From: RGEC01 sp964475595
GTDB lineage: Bacteria; Bacteroidota; Bacteroidia; NS11-12g; UBA955
NCBI GenBank assembly: GCA_964475595.1
Contig: CAYYXG010000011.1
Span: 24,728 to 88,727 of the forward strand
Length of the DNA stretch: 64,000 bases
Direction of reading: 5' to 3'
Position 1 is the first letter of the stretch. Every line of letters begins with the position of its first letter. Of the stretch, positions 45,187 through 54,025 are shown one piece after another. A program made the position numbers and the translations under genes. The notes beneath the pieces are model-generated. The model saw nothing but the letters and a program-made list of their open reading frames with translations, searched no databases and was not told the DNA's origin.

Positions 45187-47549
45187 TTTATCCTTCGGAA
45201 TTTGAGACCGTCATTGGCTTTGACCGCATACGGGAAGCCCTGAAAAGCAGATGCCGTTTTGCTACAACATCTCAGCGGTTTTCGGGGATGCAGATGCTCA
45301 CCGCATTATCCGAAATTCAGTTGCAATTTGATCAGTCAGATCAATGGCGGCTATTTTCGGAAAAACACCCTGCGGCTTTGCCTTTTGAGGGCAGTGAGGA
45401 TTTGATGCAAGGCCTTGCTGTACTTGGCGTTGAGAATGCCTTCTTCTCTGAGGAAGAGTTGTTTTCCATCAGCCGCACCGTGAATAATTACCTGCGTTTT
45501 ACGGCTGTTTTAAGAAAATTCAGTACGGATTATCCTCTGTTGTATGCCTTGGCAGTTGAAGATGAGGGCTTACAAACGATAACCCGCAACATCGATGCGG
45601 TTATCAATGATAAAGGGCAGATGAAACCCAATGCCTCTGCGGCTTTTTCGAAGCTGACCACGGATATTGAGCGGATTGAAAAGGAAGTCAGAAATCAGGT
45701 AAAACAGATTTTTAAACAATGGCGTGATGCGGGGTATACCGCCGATGCCGAATTGACGGTTCGCGAGGAGCGAATTGTGATTCCGGTGAAAGCAGAGCAC
45801 AAGCGGAAGGTTGATGGATTTGTGAAGGATGTGAGCGCTACCGGGCAGGTGTTGTTTGTAGAGCCGGTGCAGAGTCTGGAGCTTAACAACCGGTTGAAGG
45901 AGCTTTATGCAGAGCGCCGGAGAGAGCGTGAACGGATTTTACTGAAAACAACCGATACCCTCAGGCCATACCGTGATGCGGTAGATGCGGCCATGCATTC
46001 GCTGGTCAGTATGGATATCTTGTCGGCCAAAATGGCCTATTTCGGTAGCATTGTTGCACAGCGGCCTGTTCTTACACCCCATCCCGTCATTTCACTAAAA
46101 AGGGCGATTAACCCATTATTGAAAAGCCGAAACCCTGTGCCGCTGGATTTACAGCTTACCCTGGAAAATCGTTTTCTCATAATTTCAGGTCCCAATGCCG
46201 GTGGAAAAAGTGTTGCCCTGAAAACTGCATTCCTGCTGCAATACATGGTACAGCATGGCTTGTTCATACCGGCATCGCCCGATACTGAATGTGGTGTTTT
46301 TGAGGGAATGATGATTGATTGTGGCGATGGACAAAGTATGGAAGCCGGTCTCAGCACATTCAGTGCTCACCTGGCCCACCTGAAAGCCATGACGGCGGCT
46401 GCAAGGCCCGGAATTTTGCTGGGAGTTGATGAAATTGGTGATGGCACCGATCCCCGGTTTGGCGGCCCCATTGCACGGGTTATATTGGAGCAGCTTTTGA
46501 AAAAAGGTGCCAGTGCGATTGTTACTACCCATTTTAGCAGTGTAAAGGAATGGGCCGGACAAACCCCGGGTGTGATGAATGCGGGGATGGCTTACGATTT
46601 GCAACATCTGCAGCCATTATACAAAATGATACCCGGCAAACCCGGAAGTTCTTTTGCCCTTCAACTTTTGAAGAAAACAGGATTTTCTGACCATGTTATC
46701 AAAGAAATTGAGGGACTGGGCGGCGAAGAAAGCCGCAAGACGGAACACTTACTGATAGAGCTGGAACAACAACAGGCAAAATTGCAACACCTGCTGGCTG
46801 AAAATGAGCAGAAAGAAAAGCATTTGCAAATGCTTTTGGAGGAATATCATTCCCTCAAGCAAAAAATTGAAACCCGGCGCAGGGAAATGCTTGATCAGGC
46901 CAAAATAAAGGCAGGCAGGATGCTGGATGAAGCCAATAAGCAGATTGAAATGACCATTCGGGTTATTCGGGAGCACAAAGCCTATAAAGTCAAGACACAA
47001 GAGGTTCGGGGTAAATTCAACCAGTTTAGGGAGAAGATGAAAACCGAACCGGAGAAGGAGGTAAAGTCCGAAAAGCTTGAAAAGCCCGCATTGACAATCA
47101 AATGGATACCCGGGATGCCGGTGAAAAGTGTTCAGAATGGTGCGGTGGGCGAGGTGCTTGAAGTGAAAAAGGACAAATTGAAAGTGGCGCTGGGACTCGT
47201 ACAGGTATGGCTGCCGCTGACAGAGGTGGAACCCGCTCAACTGCAAAAAAACGCAAAGAAATCTTCAACCACCAAAGGATTTAACTGGGTGGAAAGAAAT
47301 GCCACCTTCAATCCCCGTCTGGATTTGCGCGGTGAGAGGGAAGAAGATGCATTGAAAAAAGTGGCCTTGTGGATGGATGAGGCCTATGCTTTGGGACAGT
47401 TTAATCTGAAAATTATACATGGCAGGGGCGATGGCATTTTGAGAAAATCCCTGAGGCAATACCTGAAAACGTTGAATTATGTTCGCAGCTATCATAGCGA
47501 GCAGGAAGAACAGGGTGGAGATGGCTGTACGGTAATTACGCTCATGTAA
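45183..47549 (+). CDS. mutS2: MutS2 family ATPase/endonuclease
   Basis: This 788-aa protein has a MutS-like core, a MutS ATPase domain with Walker A GPNAGGKS (about 337-344) and Walker B LLGVDEIGDGTDP, a long coiled coil (about 515-625) and a C-terminal Smr nuclease domain (about 712-788, LDLRGERE and IIHGRGDGILR). MutS2 suppresses homologous recombination and can act on stalled ribosomes in some bacteria. It lacks the mismatch-recognition domain of MutS1. The start is TTG at 45183, overlapping the preceding stop; the first in-frame ATG is about 36 codons inside conserved sequence. Confidence 0.93.
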   Translation: MIYPSEFETVIGFDRIREALKSRCRFATTSQRFSGMQMLTALSEIQLQFDQSDQWRLFSEKHPAALPFEGSEDLMQGLAVLGVENAFFSEEELFSISRTVNNYLRFTAVLRKFSTDYPLLYALAVEDEGLQTITRNIDAVINDKGQMKPNASAAFSKLTTDIERIEKEVRNQVKQIFKQWRDAGYTADAELTVREERIVIPVKAEHKRKVDGFVKDVSATGQVLFVEPVQSLELNNRLKELYAERRRERERILLKTTDTLRPYRDAVDAAMHSLVSMDILSAKMAYFGSIVAQRPVLTPHPVISLKRAINPLLKSRNPVPLDLQLTLENRFLIISGPNAGGKSVALKTAFLLQYMVQHGLFIPASPDTECGVFEGMMIDCGDGQSMEAGLSTFSAHLAHLKAMTAAARPGILLGVDEIGDGTDPRFGGPIARVILEQLLKKGASAIVTTHFSSVKEWAGQTPGVMNAGMAYDLQHLQPLYKMIPGKPGSSFALQLLKKTGFSDHVIKEIEGLGGEESRKTEHLLIELEQQQAKLQHLLAENEQKEKHLQMLLEEYHSLKQKIETRRREMLDQAKIKAGRMLDEANKQIEMTIRVIREHKAYKVKTQEVRGKFNQFREKMKTEPEKEVKSEKLEKPALTIKWIPGMPVKSVQNGAVGEVLEVKKDKLKVALGLVQVWLPLTEVEPAQLQKNAKKSSTTKGFNWVERNATFNPRLDLRGEREEDALKKVALWMDEAYALGQFNLKIIHGRGDGILRKSLRQYLKTLNYVRSYHSEQEEQGGDGCTVITLM

Positions 47550-47571
47550 TCGGGGATTTGCATTCAGACCT

Positions 47572-47579
47572 TATCTTTG
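47572..47579 (+). promoter_or_regulatory. -7 element of folD
   Basis: TATCTTTG is a perfect TAnnTTTG that ends 7 bases before the ATG at 47587. TTTG at 47557-47560 is too close to serve as the -33 element. Confidence 0.55.
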
Positions 47580-47586
47580 CCATGCT

Positions 47587-48480
47587 ATGGCAACAATTAT
47601 TGATGGAAGGGTGGTTTCAGCGAGTATTCGCGAATCGCTCTCCGGAGAAGTACAGGCACTCGTCGCTCAGGGATTAAGGCCTCCGCATCTGGTGGCAATT
47701 CTGGTCGGTAACGATGGTGGAAGTCAAACCTATGTAGGAGCTAAGGAAAAGGCCTGTCACGAAGTAGGTTTTCTGGGCACCGTAATCCGTTTTCCTGAAA
47801 CCGTTACCGAAGCGGAGTTGCTGGCCAAGGTGAATGAAATTAACCAAGATGATCAGATTGATGGCCTGATTGTGCAGTTGCCGCTCCCTAAACACATCAA
47901 TGAAAACCGTGTTACCCTGGCCATTGCGCCTGAAAAGGATGTGGATGGCTTTCACGATGTGAACATGGGGCGCTTAACCAAAGGAGCCGATGGTATAAAA
48001 CCAGCCACACCCTACGGAATTACCCTGATGCTGAAACATTATGGAATTCCCACTGAAGGTAAACATGTGGTGGTGATTGGTCGTAGTAACATAGTTGGAA
48101 GGCCCATGAGTATTTTACTTTCCAACCCCGGTGAAACGGGCAATGCAACCGTAACCGTATGCCATAGCCGCACGCCCAATCTAACTTGGTTTACCCAACA
48201 TGCTGATATCATCGTGGCTGCCCTGGGGAAGCCCGGTTTTCTGACCGGAGATATGGTGAAAGAAGGCTGTGTGGTAATTGATGTGGGAACAACCCGGGTG
48301 GACGATCCTTCCAAAAAAGCCGGGTGGAGACTTTGCGGGGATGTGGATTTTGCCTCAGTTGAGCCCAAGGCATCCGCCATCACCCCGGTTCCGGGAGGTG
48401 TGGGTCCTATGACTATCGCAGGATTATTAGTGAATACCTTAAAAGCCAGAAAAGCAGGACTTGCAGCCCAAACCGCCTGA
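47587..48480 (+). CDS. folD: Methylenetetrahydrofolate dehydrogenase/cyclohydrolase FolD
   Basis: This 297-aa bifunctional enzyme interconverts methylene-, methenyl- and formyl-tetrahydrofolate with NADP. Family motifs are GGSQTYVGAKEKAC with the catalytic Lys, DGLIVQLPLPKHI, PEKDVDGFH, the cofactor loop VIGRSNIVGRPM and the closing TPVPGGVGPMTIAGL. Length matches E. coli FolD (288 aa). queE follows after 10 bases (or overlaps it if a TTG start is used). ftcD further along also feeds the one-carbon pool. Confidence 0.95.
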   Translation: MATIIDGRVVSASIRESLSGEVQALVAQGLRPPHLVAILVGNDGGSQTYVGAKEKACHEVGFLGTVIRFPETVTEAELLAKVNEINQDDQIDGLIVQLPLPKHINENRVTLAIAPEKDVDGFHDVNMGRLTKGADGIKPATPYGITLMLKHYGIPTEGKHVVVIGRSNIVGRPMSILLSNPGETGNATVTVCHSRTPNLTWFTQHADIIVAALGKPGFLTGDMVKEGCVVIDVGTTRVDDPSKKAGWRLCGDVDFASVEPKASAITPVPGGVGPMTIAGLLVNTLKARKAGLAAQTA

Positions 48481-48490
48481 TCATATTGAG

Positions 48491-49084
48491 ATGCTGCCCG
48501 TAATGGAGCAGTTTTATACCATTCAGGGCGAAGGGCATTTTGCCGGAACGGCGGCGTATTTTATTCGTCTTGGGGGCTGCGATGTGGGCTGCGTGTGGTG
48601 TGATGTTAAAGAATCCTGGGATGCGGAAGTTCACCCCAAAATCAGCGTTGTTGAGTTGTCTGAAACTGCAGCTGCTTCCGGGGCACCATGCTGTGTTATT
48701 ACAGGTGGAGAGCCCGCTATGTATGATTTAACGGAATTAACCTGGGCTCTTAAAGAAAAGGGTATGCGGGTGCATATTGAAACTTCAGCGGCTCACCCTC
48801 TGCGCGGTTACTTCGACTGGGTGTGCATTTCTCCCAAAAAGTTCAAGTTTCCCTTGGAATCAGAGATGAAAAAAGCCGATGAACTCAAAATTATAGTGTT
48901 TAACAAAAGTGATTTTGAGTGGGCAGAACAATGGGCAGGGCAAGTGAAATCAGATTGTATTTGTTTATTGCAGCCTGAATGGGATAAAAGAGATGCAGTG
49001 ACGCCTATGATGGTGGAATATGTTAAATCCCACCCGGGTTGGAGAATTTCTTTACAAACCCACAAATATCTCGGGGTGCCCTAA
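48491..49084 (+). CDS. queE: 7-carboxy-7-deazaguanine synthase QueE
   Basis: This radical SAM enzyme contracts 6-carboxytetrahydropterin to the deazaguanine ring in queuosine biosynthesis. With the ATG at 48491 it has 197 aa and the cluster triad Cys30, Cys34, Cys37 (CDVGCVWC). The substrate loop FYTIQGEG and ITGGEPAMYD are also conserved. A TTG at 48461 would add 10 residues and overlap folD; relatives often carry about ten residues before the LPVME block, so this alternative is plausible. No other queuosine genes are nearby. Confidence 0.9.
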   Translation: MLPVMEQFYTIQGEGHFAGTAAYFIRLGGCDVGCVWCDVKESWDAEVHPKISVVELSETAAASGAPCCVITGGEPAMYDLTELTWALKEKGMRVHIETSAAHPLRGYFDWVCISPKKFKFPLESEMKKADELKIIVFNKSDFEWAEQWAGQVKSDCICLLQPEWDKRDAVTPMMVEYVKSHPGWRISLQTHKYLGVP

Positions 49085-49154
49085 CGTTTTCCATTTTACA
49101 GGCCAAATGTGTTCATTGTGTGAAAATTGGCCTTCATGACAATTACAGCAGTAT

Positions 49155-49162
49155 TAAATTTG
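49155..49162 (+). promoter_or_regulatory. -7 element of the serine hydrolase gene
   Basis: TAAATTTG is a perfect TAnnTTTG ending 4 bases before the ATG at 49167, which would make transcription start at or inside the start codon. An ATG at 49191 is an alternative start. Confidence 0.5.
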
Positions 49163-49166
49163 TGCT

Positions 49167-50276
49167 ATGCGATTTTGGGGTTGGTTTCGAATGGGGCTGG
49201 GTTATTGTATACTAACCGCCTTTTCGTTGCCCGGACCGGGTCCTATTCCTTCTAGGTACTATGACTTATCCCGCTATACCCGTTTTTCAGACAGTACAGA
49301 GAAGAAGATTACCTCATTTTTTCAATACCATCACAAAACCGGCATTTTCAATGGTACGTACTTTTTCTTCCGCAACGACAGCATCATTCAGGGTGCCCAT
49401 GGCTATGCTAACTTCGGGAAACCGGATACCCTGATTAACGACGATTTATTTCAGCTTGCTTCGGTGAGCAAGACAATTACCGGAATTTCTGTGATGATGC
49501 TGCAACAGGATGGATTGTTGCTAATTGATGACAGCGTGCACTGGTATATCCCTGAACTAACCCGCCGCAACCTCACCATTCGCAATCTATTGTGCCACAT
49601 GAGTGGTTTGCCTGATTATTTCTATTTTTCATCTTACCTCTGGCCCAATCAGTCGGCACACATGAAAAATTCTGATGTAGTAATTCAGCTGAATCAGCAG
49701 CCGGAGCGAAATTTTGGAGAGCCCGGAACCTACTTTTCATACAGCAATTCCAATTATGCGCTGTTGGCTCACATTGTGGAACGACTCACTGGAACGGATT
49801 TTAGAGCATATGTCAGAAAAAATATTTTTGAGCCCTGTGGCATGAAATATACGCATATCTGCAATCATGATTCGGTGCCACTGTTTAATTATCCCGTGCA
49901 GGGTTATGATAAACGACGGGTGTTTTCAGATATTCCGCACAATGGCACCACGGGAGATAAAGGAGTTTATTCCAATGGGGTTGAGATGTTTTTTTTAGAT
50001 CGGGCGTTGAGGGCTGATTATTTGCTGAATAAAAACAGTAAAAGCCAAATGTGGACGCCACAGGTGCAGGTATCGGCAGATGGAGCGGGTTATGCCCTCG
50101 GCTGGCGAATTAAGCAATTAAACGGTCAAACATGGGTGTTTCACAATGGCTGGTGGAAGGGTTTCAGAACCTATTTCTGGCGATGCCTGGATGAGGATAA
50201 ATGTTTTGTGGTGCTTACCAACAACGTATACGGACCATTTCTAAAGACGGTTGAAATGGTAGATTTGTTAAAGTAA
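49167..50276 (+). CDS. Class C beta-lactamase-fold serine hydrolase
   Basis: This 369-aa protein has a signal-like N-terminus (LGYCILTAFSLPGPG) and the three penicillin-binding-fold motifs: SVSK (Ser99-Lys102), YSN (in FSYSNSNYALL, about 190) and HNG in VFHNGWWKGF (about 330). The family includes class C beta-lactamases, D-aminopeptidases and esterases; DUF-like environmental members are mostly of unknown substrate. True resistance is not implied. It is monocistronic and convergent with the SRPBCC gene after a 7-base gap. Confidence 0.87.
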   Translation: MRFWGWFRMGLGYCILTAFSLPGPGPIPSRYYDLSRYTRFSDSTEKKITSFFQYHHKTGIFNGTYFFFRNDSIIQGAHGYANFGKPDTLINDDLFQLASVSKTITGISVMMLQQDGLLLIDDSVHWYIPELTRRNLTIRNLLCHMSGLPDYFYFSSYLWPNQSAHMKNSDVVIQLNQQPERNFGEPGTYFSYSNSNYALLAHIVERLTGTDFRAYVRKNIFEPCGMKYTHICNHDSVPLFNYPVQGYDKRRVFSDIPHNGTTGDKGVYSNGVEMFFLDRALRADYLLNKNSKSQMWTPQVQVSADGAGYALGWRIKQLNGQTWVFHNGWWKGFRTYFWRCLDEDKCFVVLTNNVYGPFLKTVEMVDLLK

Positions 50277-50283
50277 CGGCTAA

Positions 50284-50661
50284 TCAGTCAAAGAAATCCA
50301 GCAGCGAAGCCATGTAGGTGTCTTCCCACCCGGTGCTGATGTCTTCCCATGCTTCTTCCGGAATGTTGGTATGCCGCACTTCTAAACTGCATCCCTGTTT
50401 ATGTTCATGCAGTTTGAAAGTTACCACGCTGGGTGGTTCAATGTCGCCAAAATCCCATTGCTGAACCAGTTTTTTATTGGGTTCAAATTCCAGGTTAATT
50501 CCTGAAATACTATCATCAAATAAGCTGAAAGGGCTTTTGGGTTCTGTTCCCATAACAGCATTTTCTCCGGCCCAAAGGCATAAACTTGGAGGGTAGGTGA
50601 GCGCCATGTACACCTCAGAAGGTGGGGCGGGTACCATAAAATATTTTTTATAATCCGGCAT
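50284..50661 (-). CDS. SRPBCC/AHSA1-like domain protein
   Basis: This 125-aa protein has the START/Bet v1-like pattern KKYFMVPAPPSEVYMALTYP, LVQQWDFGD, SVVTFKLHE and a terminal amphipathic helix (WEDTYMASLLDFF). The fold forms a hydrophobic pocket for lipids or other small ligands and also occurs in AHSA1-type co-chaperones. The ATG overlaps the upstream T9SS gene's stop by one base (TAATG), so it is expressed with it. Ligand unknown. Confidence 0.8.
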   Translation of the reverse strand: MPDYKKYFMVPAPPSEVYMALTYPPSLCLWAGENAVMGTEPKSPFSLFDDSISGINLEFEPNKKLVQQWDFGDIEPPSVVTFKLHEHKQGCSLEVRHTNIPEEAWEDISTGWEDTYMASLLDFFD

Positions 50662-51638
50662 TATCGTATGATTTCTATAATGTGAGTGAAAGTCTTATCC
50701 TGTATATCAAAAACAAGGCAATACATACCGGTATGTTGGTCAATTTTCAGGGTGTTTTGGCCTTTTTGTATATTCCATGATACAATTTTAGCGCCTGATA
50801 AATTATACAGGGTGGCAATAGCGTGTTCATTCGAATAAACATTAATATGCTTATTGTATATTGGATTAGGCCCTAATTTAATAGACGGTATGGTTGTTTG
50901 ATTGTTGCTAGGAGTAGACATTTTTGCATGAATGACTCCCACGGCATCCAGGTCGAAGCCCCCCGATGGAAATCGCGTTGGCCAGGGATCGTTGATGATA
51001 TTTCCTTTGCTGTCTTGTTGGGCAAACGGCAACTGTATGCTGCCGACCACATCGATGATTTTGATGTGGGTAATGCGGGTTACATCAAGTCCTGCAGAAT
51101 CCTTCAATTCCTCCAAATCAAAGGGTGTTCCGAAGCCCACGCGGTATTTTCCTGCCAGGTTATGAATTTTTTCAGGTTGGGTGTATCCAAAGGCATCGGT
51201 CTGTTTTACAATTTGGCTCAAACTAATAGCAGGGAAGCGGACAAAACGATTCCCGTCGCTGCTCACTTCCACAAATGCCAGCTCCAGAAACGTATCTAAA
51301 AAGCTGTTTTCAAATACCGCAAAATCCCAACCCGGCCCATTGGTGATGGGTGCATCGAAGGTCATTGTGGCTATACCGGCATCTCCCAGACTCAGGATTC
51401 CGTTTTGCAGGGCAGGTCCTAACGCTGACTGAGGGGTGCCGGCGTCGGCAAAACCGCTGTCGGGTAGGGCAATGTCACGGTAACCGCGCACGACTTCACA
51501 ACCTTTGGCCCAACCAACGAAGCAGCTGCTATCGTGCCTGATGGCCGTGCTACCGGGCTTGCCTGCCGCAGGCGCAAATTGACTTTGGCCGGCATTTAGC
51601 CATGTAAACAATAGTAATAGGAGTATACGTAAAGTCAA
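50661..51638 (-). CDS. T9SS-exported surface protein
   Basis: This protein of about 325 aa has a signal peptide (LTLRILLLLLFTWLNAGQSQ), a beta-rich domain containing GWDFAVFENSFLDTFLELAFVE, VSSDGNRFVRFPA and a Ca-site-like GGFDLDAVGVI, and a short type A T9SS CTD (LGPNPIYNKHINVYS ... YNLSGAKIVSW ... HTGMYCLVF). Similar Bacteroidota surface proteins often accompany TonB transport genes, but none is next to it here. The start used is TTG at 51638, 4 bases after the nucleotidyltransferase stop; a GTG at 51686 would add 16 residues. Confidence 0.75.
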   Translation of the reverse strand: MTLRILLLLLFTWLNAGQSQFAPAAGKPGSTAIRHDSSCFVGWAKGCEVVRGYRDIALPDSGFADAGTPQSALGPALQNGILSLGDAGIATMTFDAPITNGPGWDFAVFENSFLDTFLELAFVEVSSDGNRFVRFPAISLSQIVKQTDAFGYTQPEKIHNLAGKYRVGFGTPFDLEELKDSAGLDVTRITHIKIIDVVGSIQLPFAQQDSKGNIINDPWPTRFPSGGFDLDAVGVIHAKMSTPSNNQTTIPSIKLGPNPIYNKHINVYSNEHAIATLYNLSGAKIVSWNIQKGQNTLKIDQHTGMYCLVFDIQDKTFTHIIEIIR

Positions 51639-51642
51639 TGGG

Positions 51643-52098
51643 TTATAGATTTTGTAATCCTTCAATATCCGCTCTGTCCTGAGCACGCCCTGTGCTTATC
51701 TTAGATATAATTAAATGATTTTTATGAATGAACGGAATATCTAATTTGTCTATTTTAACAATATTCTTTTGTCTCCATGCCTCATCCCAATTTACACCGG
51801 ATATATATGTCATCAGGTCAATTCGGTTAGGTTCTTCGCCTAAATGAAATGATAAATGAGTTTCAAAATCAAGTGATTTTAAATATTCAATATCTTCACT
51901 CTCAACATCAATTTTATCAAATATTTTTAATAGTAACTGTTTGCTTGAATTAGACGGCTTAATCCATAAATCCACATCCCCGGTTCCACGCCTGTATCCA
52001 TAGTAGTTTACGGCAAAACCTCCTACTATCAGAAATTCAACTTTTTCTTCAAGTAGTAAGGATAAAAAATGAATATGTTCATCAAGGAATATATTCAT
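51643..52098 (-). CDS. Nucleotidyltransferase-fold protein (DUF6036/AbiEii-like)
   Basis: This 151-aa protein has the nucleotidyltransferase core: VEFLIVGGFAVNYYGYRRGTGDVDLWI, where GG and DVD fit the G-G/S...DxD metal motif, and a later RIDLMTYI strand giving a third acidic residue. Such small stand-alone enzymes act as toxins, antitoxins or repair factors. It overlaps a 62-aa gene upstream by 17 bases, a layout typical of two-gene modules. The sequence is more AT-rich than its neighbours, suggesting transfer. Target unknown. Confidence 0.8.
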   Translation of the reverse strand: MNIFLDEHIHFLSLLLEEKVEFLIVGGFAVNYYGYRRGTGDVDLWIKPSNSSKQLLLKIFDKIDVESEDIEYLKSLDFETHLSFHLGEEPNRIDLMTYISGVNWDEAWRQKNIVKIDKLDIPFIHKNHLIISKISTGRAQDRADIEGLQNL

Positions 52099-52270
52099 CT
52101 ACTATAATTCTTATTTTACCGGTTCTTTTCGACTGAAGTTCCTTAAAATATAATCGCTCAATGTCTATACGCAACTGCCTAAGCCGCTCAATGGGCGAGA
52201 GTTTTCTGAACTCCGCCTGTGTGATTTCAGATTGTTCCCGTAAGCTGCTAAAAACAATTCGCTTTTTCAT
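52082..52270 (-). CDS. 62-aa partner of the nucleotidyltransferase
   Basis: This small basic helical protein (FSSLREQSEITQAEFRKLSPIERLRQLRIDIERLY) has no recognised domain. It starts downstream of its own perfect -7 element and overlaps the nucleotidyltransferase start by 17 bases. The SPIERLRQLR segment resembles short proteins that precede nucleotidyltransferases in other Bacteroidota. An antitoxin or accessory role is possible; function is not established. Confidence 0.7.
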   Translation of the reverse strand: MKKRIVFSSLREQSEITQAEFRKLSPIERLRQLRIDIERLYFKELQSKRTGKIRIIVDEYIP

Positions 52271-52290
52271 TGAAAGTGGTTCTATAAATA

Positions 52291-52298
52291 CAAATTTA
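52291..52298 (-). promoter_or_regulatory. -7 element of the nucleotidyltransferase module
   Basis: TAAATTTG on the minus strand (52298-52291) is a perfect TAnnTTTG, 20 bases before the ATG at 52270. It would drive the 62-aa gene, the nucleotidyltransferase and possibly the T9SS and SRPBCC genes. Confidence 0.5.
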
Positions 52299-52321
52299 AA
52301 CTTAAATTAGCATCCAATGCA

Positions 52322-54013
52322 TTAATCTCTCAGACGTTTTTCAACCTCCGATACCATAGCATTGCATGCGGAACGTCCTTCCTGTATGAGTTGCTCTGCC
52401 CGTTGGGTAATGTCTGTTGCCCAGGCCTTGTTTTCCAGTCCCTGTGCGTTAATCAACACATTCATCCAGGCACCTTGCATGGCGGTAAGCAGGCAGGCAG
52501 CACCCACACCGGCATCGCTCAGTGAATTGGGGTTGCCTTTTTCAATCATTGCCTGAATCAGGGGGATGGATTCAACCGCAACCTGCAAAGTGCGGAATGG
52601 AACCTCTGTGGCGTATTGGCTGGCATCCTGTATGGCTGTTTTTCTTGCAGATTTTTGTTCATCGGTATCTTTTGGAAGCCCAAACGCAGCCATGATGGCA
52701 TTGAAAGCGCGGGTGTCTTCATCCACCAGGGCCAGTAATCTGTCTTTGAGTAGTTGTCCTTTTTCGGCCCAGGAACTGAATTCTGCGGTGCGTGTTTCCC
52801 AGCCCCTTTTGGAAGCTGACAGATTGGCCACCATGGTTCCTAATGCCACACCAAATGCCCCGGCTGCTGCCGCTACCGAGCCGCCTCCGGGGGCAGGGCT
52901 GTCTGCTGCTGTTTCGTTGGCAAACGCTTTAACCGACAGGGAAATCAATTTCTCATCGGCTTCATTTTTCAATAAGTATTCAATGATTTTCTTCTGAGGG
53001 TCAAACGGTCCCAATTCATCCAACCCCATGCTTTTTACGGCACTCCATATAAGGTGTTCTTCACTTACTCCCGTGCTAAGGCCCTGTTTTTCCAGAAAAT
53101 AACGCCCTGCCTGCAGCATGGGTTCCAGCGGAATTAAACCAACCAACTCACTGCCGGTAACCCTGGCACCGCGCTCATCGGCACTTTTGCGGCATTCCTC
53201 AAAAACCGTGTGAAGCGGTGTTTCCTTATAGTTTGTAAGGTTAATGCTGATCTGTGCCATTTCATATTCCTCAATATACCAGCCAATGGCTTTTACATGC
53301 TTCAGTTTGCCAGGAATGCGCACCGGTTCTCCGTTTTCATCGGTATTTATTTTGCCGGTGTAGGGGTTACCCTCTCTAACTACCCGGCCAGCCTCGCGCA
53401 CATCAAAAGCGATGCGGTTGGCAATGCGGGTGCTTTTACTGTTGAGGTTGACATTGTATGCAATCAAAAAATCGCGTGCACCTATGACCGTAGCACCCGC
53501 ATGGGCTGGAAATTCTGCCGGCCCGAAATCGGGTTTCCAGGTCGGTAATTTTATTTTGTCAAAAAACCCTTCATACTCTCCTGCGCGGATGATGCTGAGG
53601 TTGCTGCGTTTTTTGTTGGGTTGCGCGTATTCATATAAATAAGCAGGAATATTGAGGGTTTCCCCCACTCGTTTGGCCAGCTTTACAGCATAGGTGGCTG
53701 TTTCTTCCATGCTAATTCCTGAAATGGGGATTAGCGGACAAACATCGGTAGCGCCCATTCTGGGGTGTTCCCCTTTGTGCTTGCTCATATCAATCAGTTC
53801 AGCGGCTTTTTGTATACCGCGAAATGCGCCTTCGATCACAGCTTCGGGCTCTCCCACAAAAGTAACCACCGTGCGGTTGGTGGCTTTGCCGGGGTCTACA
53901 TCCAGCAACCGAACCCCTTCTGCCGATTCAATGGCGTCGGTAATTTGTTTAATAATGCCCATATCGCGCCCTTCACTAAAGTTGGGTACACACTCAATCA
54001 GTTGCTTTTGCAT
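52322..54013 (-). CDS. ftcD: Glutamate formimidoyltransferase/formimidoyltetrahydrofolate cyclodeaminase
   Basis: This 563-aa fused enzyme transfers the formimino group from formiminoglutamate to tetrahydrofolate, then deaminates it. This is the end of one histidine-degradation route. The N-terminal transferase (about 1-330) has ECVPNFSEGRD, HPRMGATDVCPLIP and the RVTGSELVGLIP end. The C-terminal cyclodeaminase (about 355-563) has SPAPGGGSVAAAAGA and NPNSLSDAGVGAACL. Length matches the mammalian fusion (541 aa). No hut genes are adjacent. The promoter is 4 bases before the ATG. Confidence 0.95.
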   Translation of the reverse strand: MQKQLIECVPNFSEGRDMGIIKQITDAIESAEGVRLLDVDPGKATNRTVVTFVGEPEAVIEGAFRGIQKAAELIDMSKHKGEHPRMGATDVCPLIPISGISMEETATYAVKLAKRVGETLNIPAYLYEYAQPNKKRSNLSIIRAGEYEGFFDKIKLPTWKPDFGPAEFPAHAGATVIGARDFLIAYNVNLNSKSTRIANRIAFDVREAGRVVREGNPYTGKINTDENGEPVRIPGKLKHVKAIGWYIEEYEMAQISINLTNYKETPLHTVFEECRKSADERGARVTGSELVGLIPLEPMLQAGRYFLEKQGLSTGVSEEHLIWSAVKSMGLDELGPFDPQKKIIEYLLKNEADEKLISLSVKAFANETAADSPAPGGGSVAAAAGAFGVALGTMVANLSASKRGWETRTAEFSSWAEKGQLLKDRLLALVDEDTRAFNAIMAAFGLPKDTDEQKSARKTAIQDASQYATEVPFRTLQVAVESIPLIQAMIEKGNPNSLSDAGVGAACLLTAMQGAWMNVLINAQGLENKAWATDITQRAEQLIQEGRSACNAMVSEVEKRLRD

Positions 54014-54017
54014 GGTA

Positions 54018-54025
54018 CAAAGGTA
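54018..54025 (-). promoter_or_regulatory. -7 element of ftcD
   Basis: TACCTTTG on the minus strand (54025-54018) is a perfect TAnnTTTG, 4 bases before the ATG at 54013. It overlaps the end of the upstream gene. Confidence 0.5.

Noticed and set aside
49167..50276. Acquired class C beta-lactamase resistance gene
   Set aside because: Only the fold motifs are shared; such serine hydrolases are widespread in Bacteroidota and no resistance context is present.
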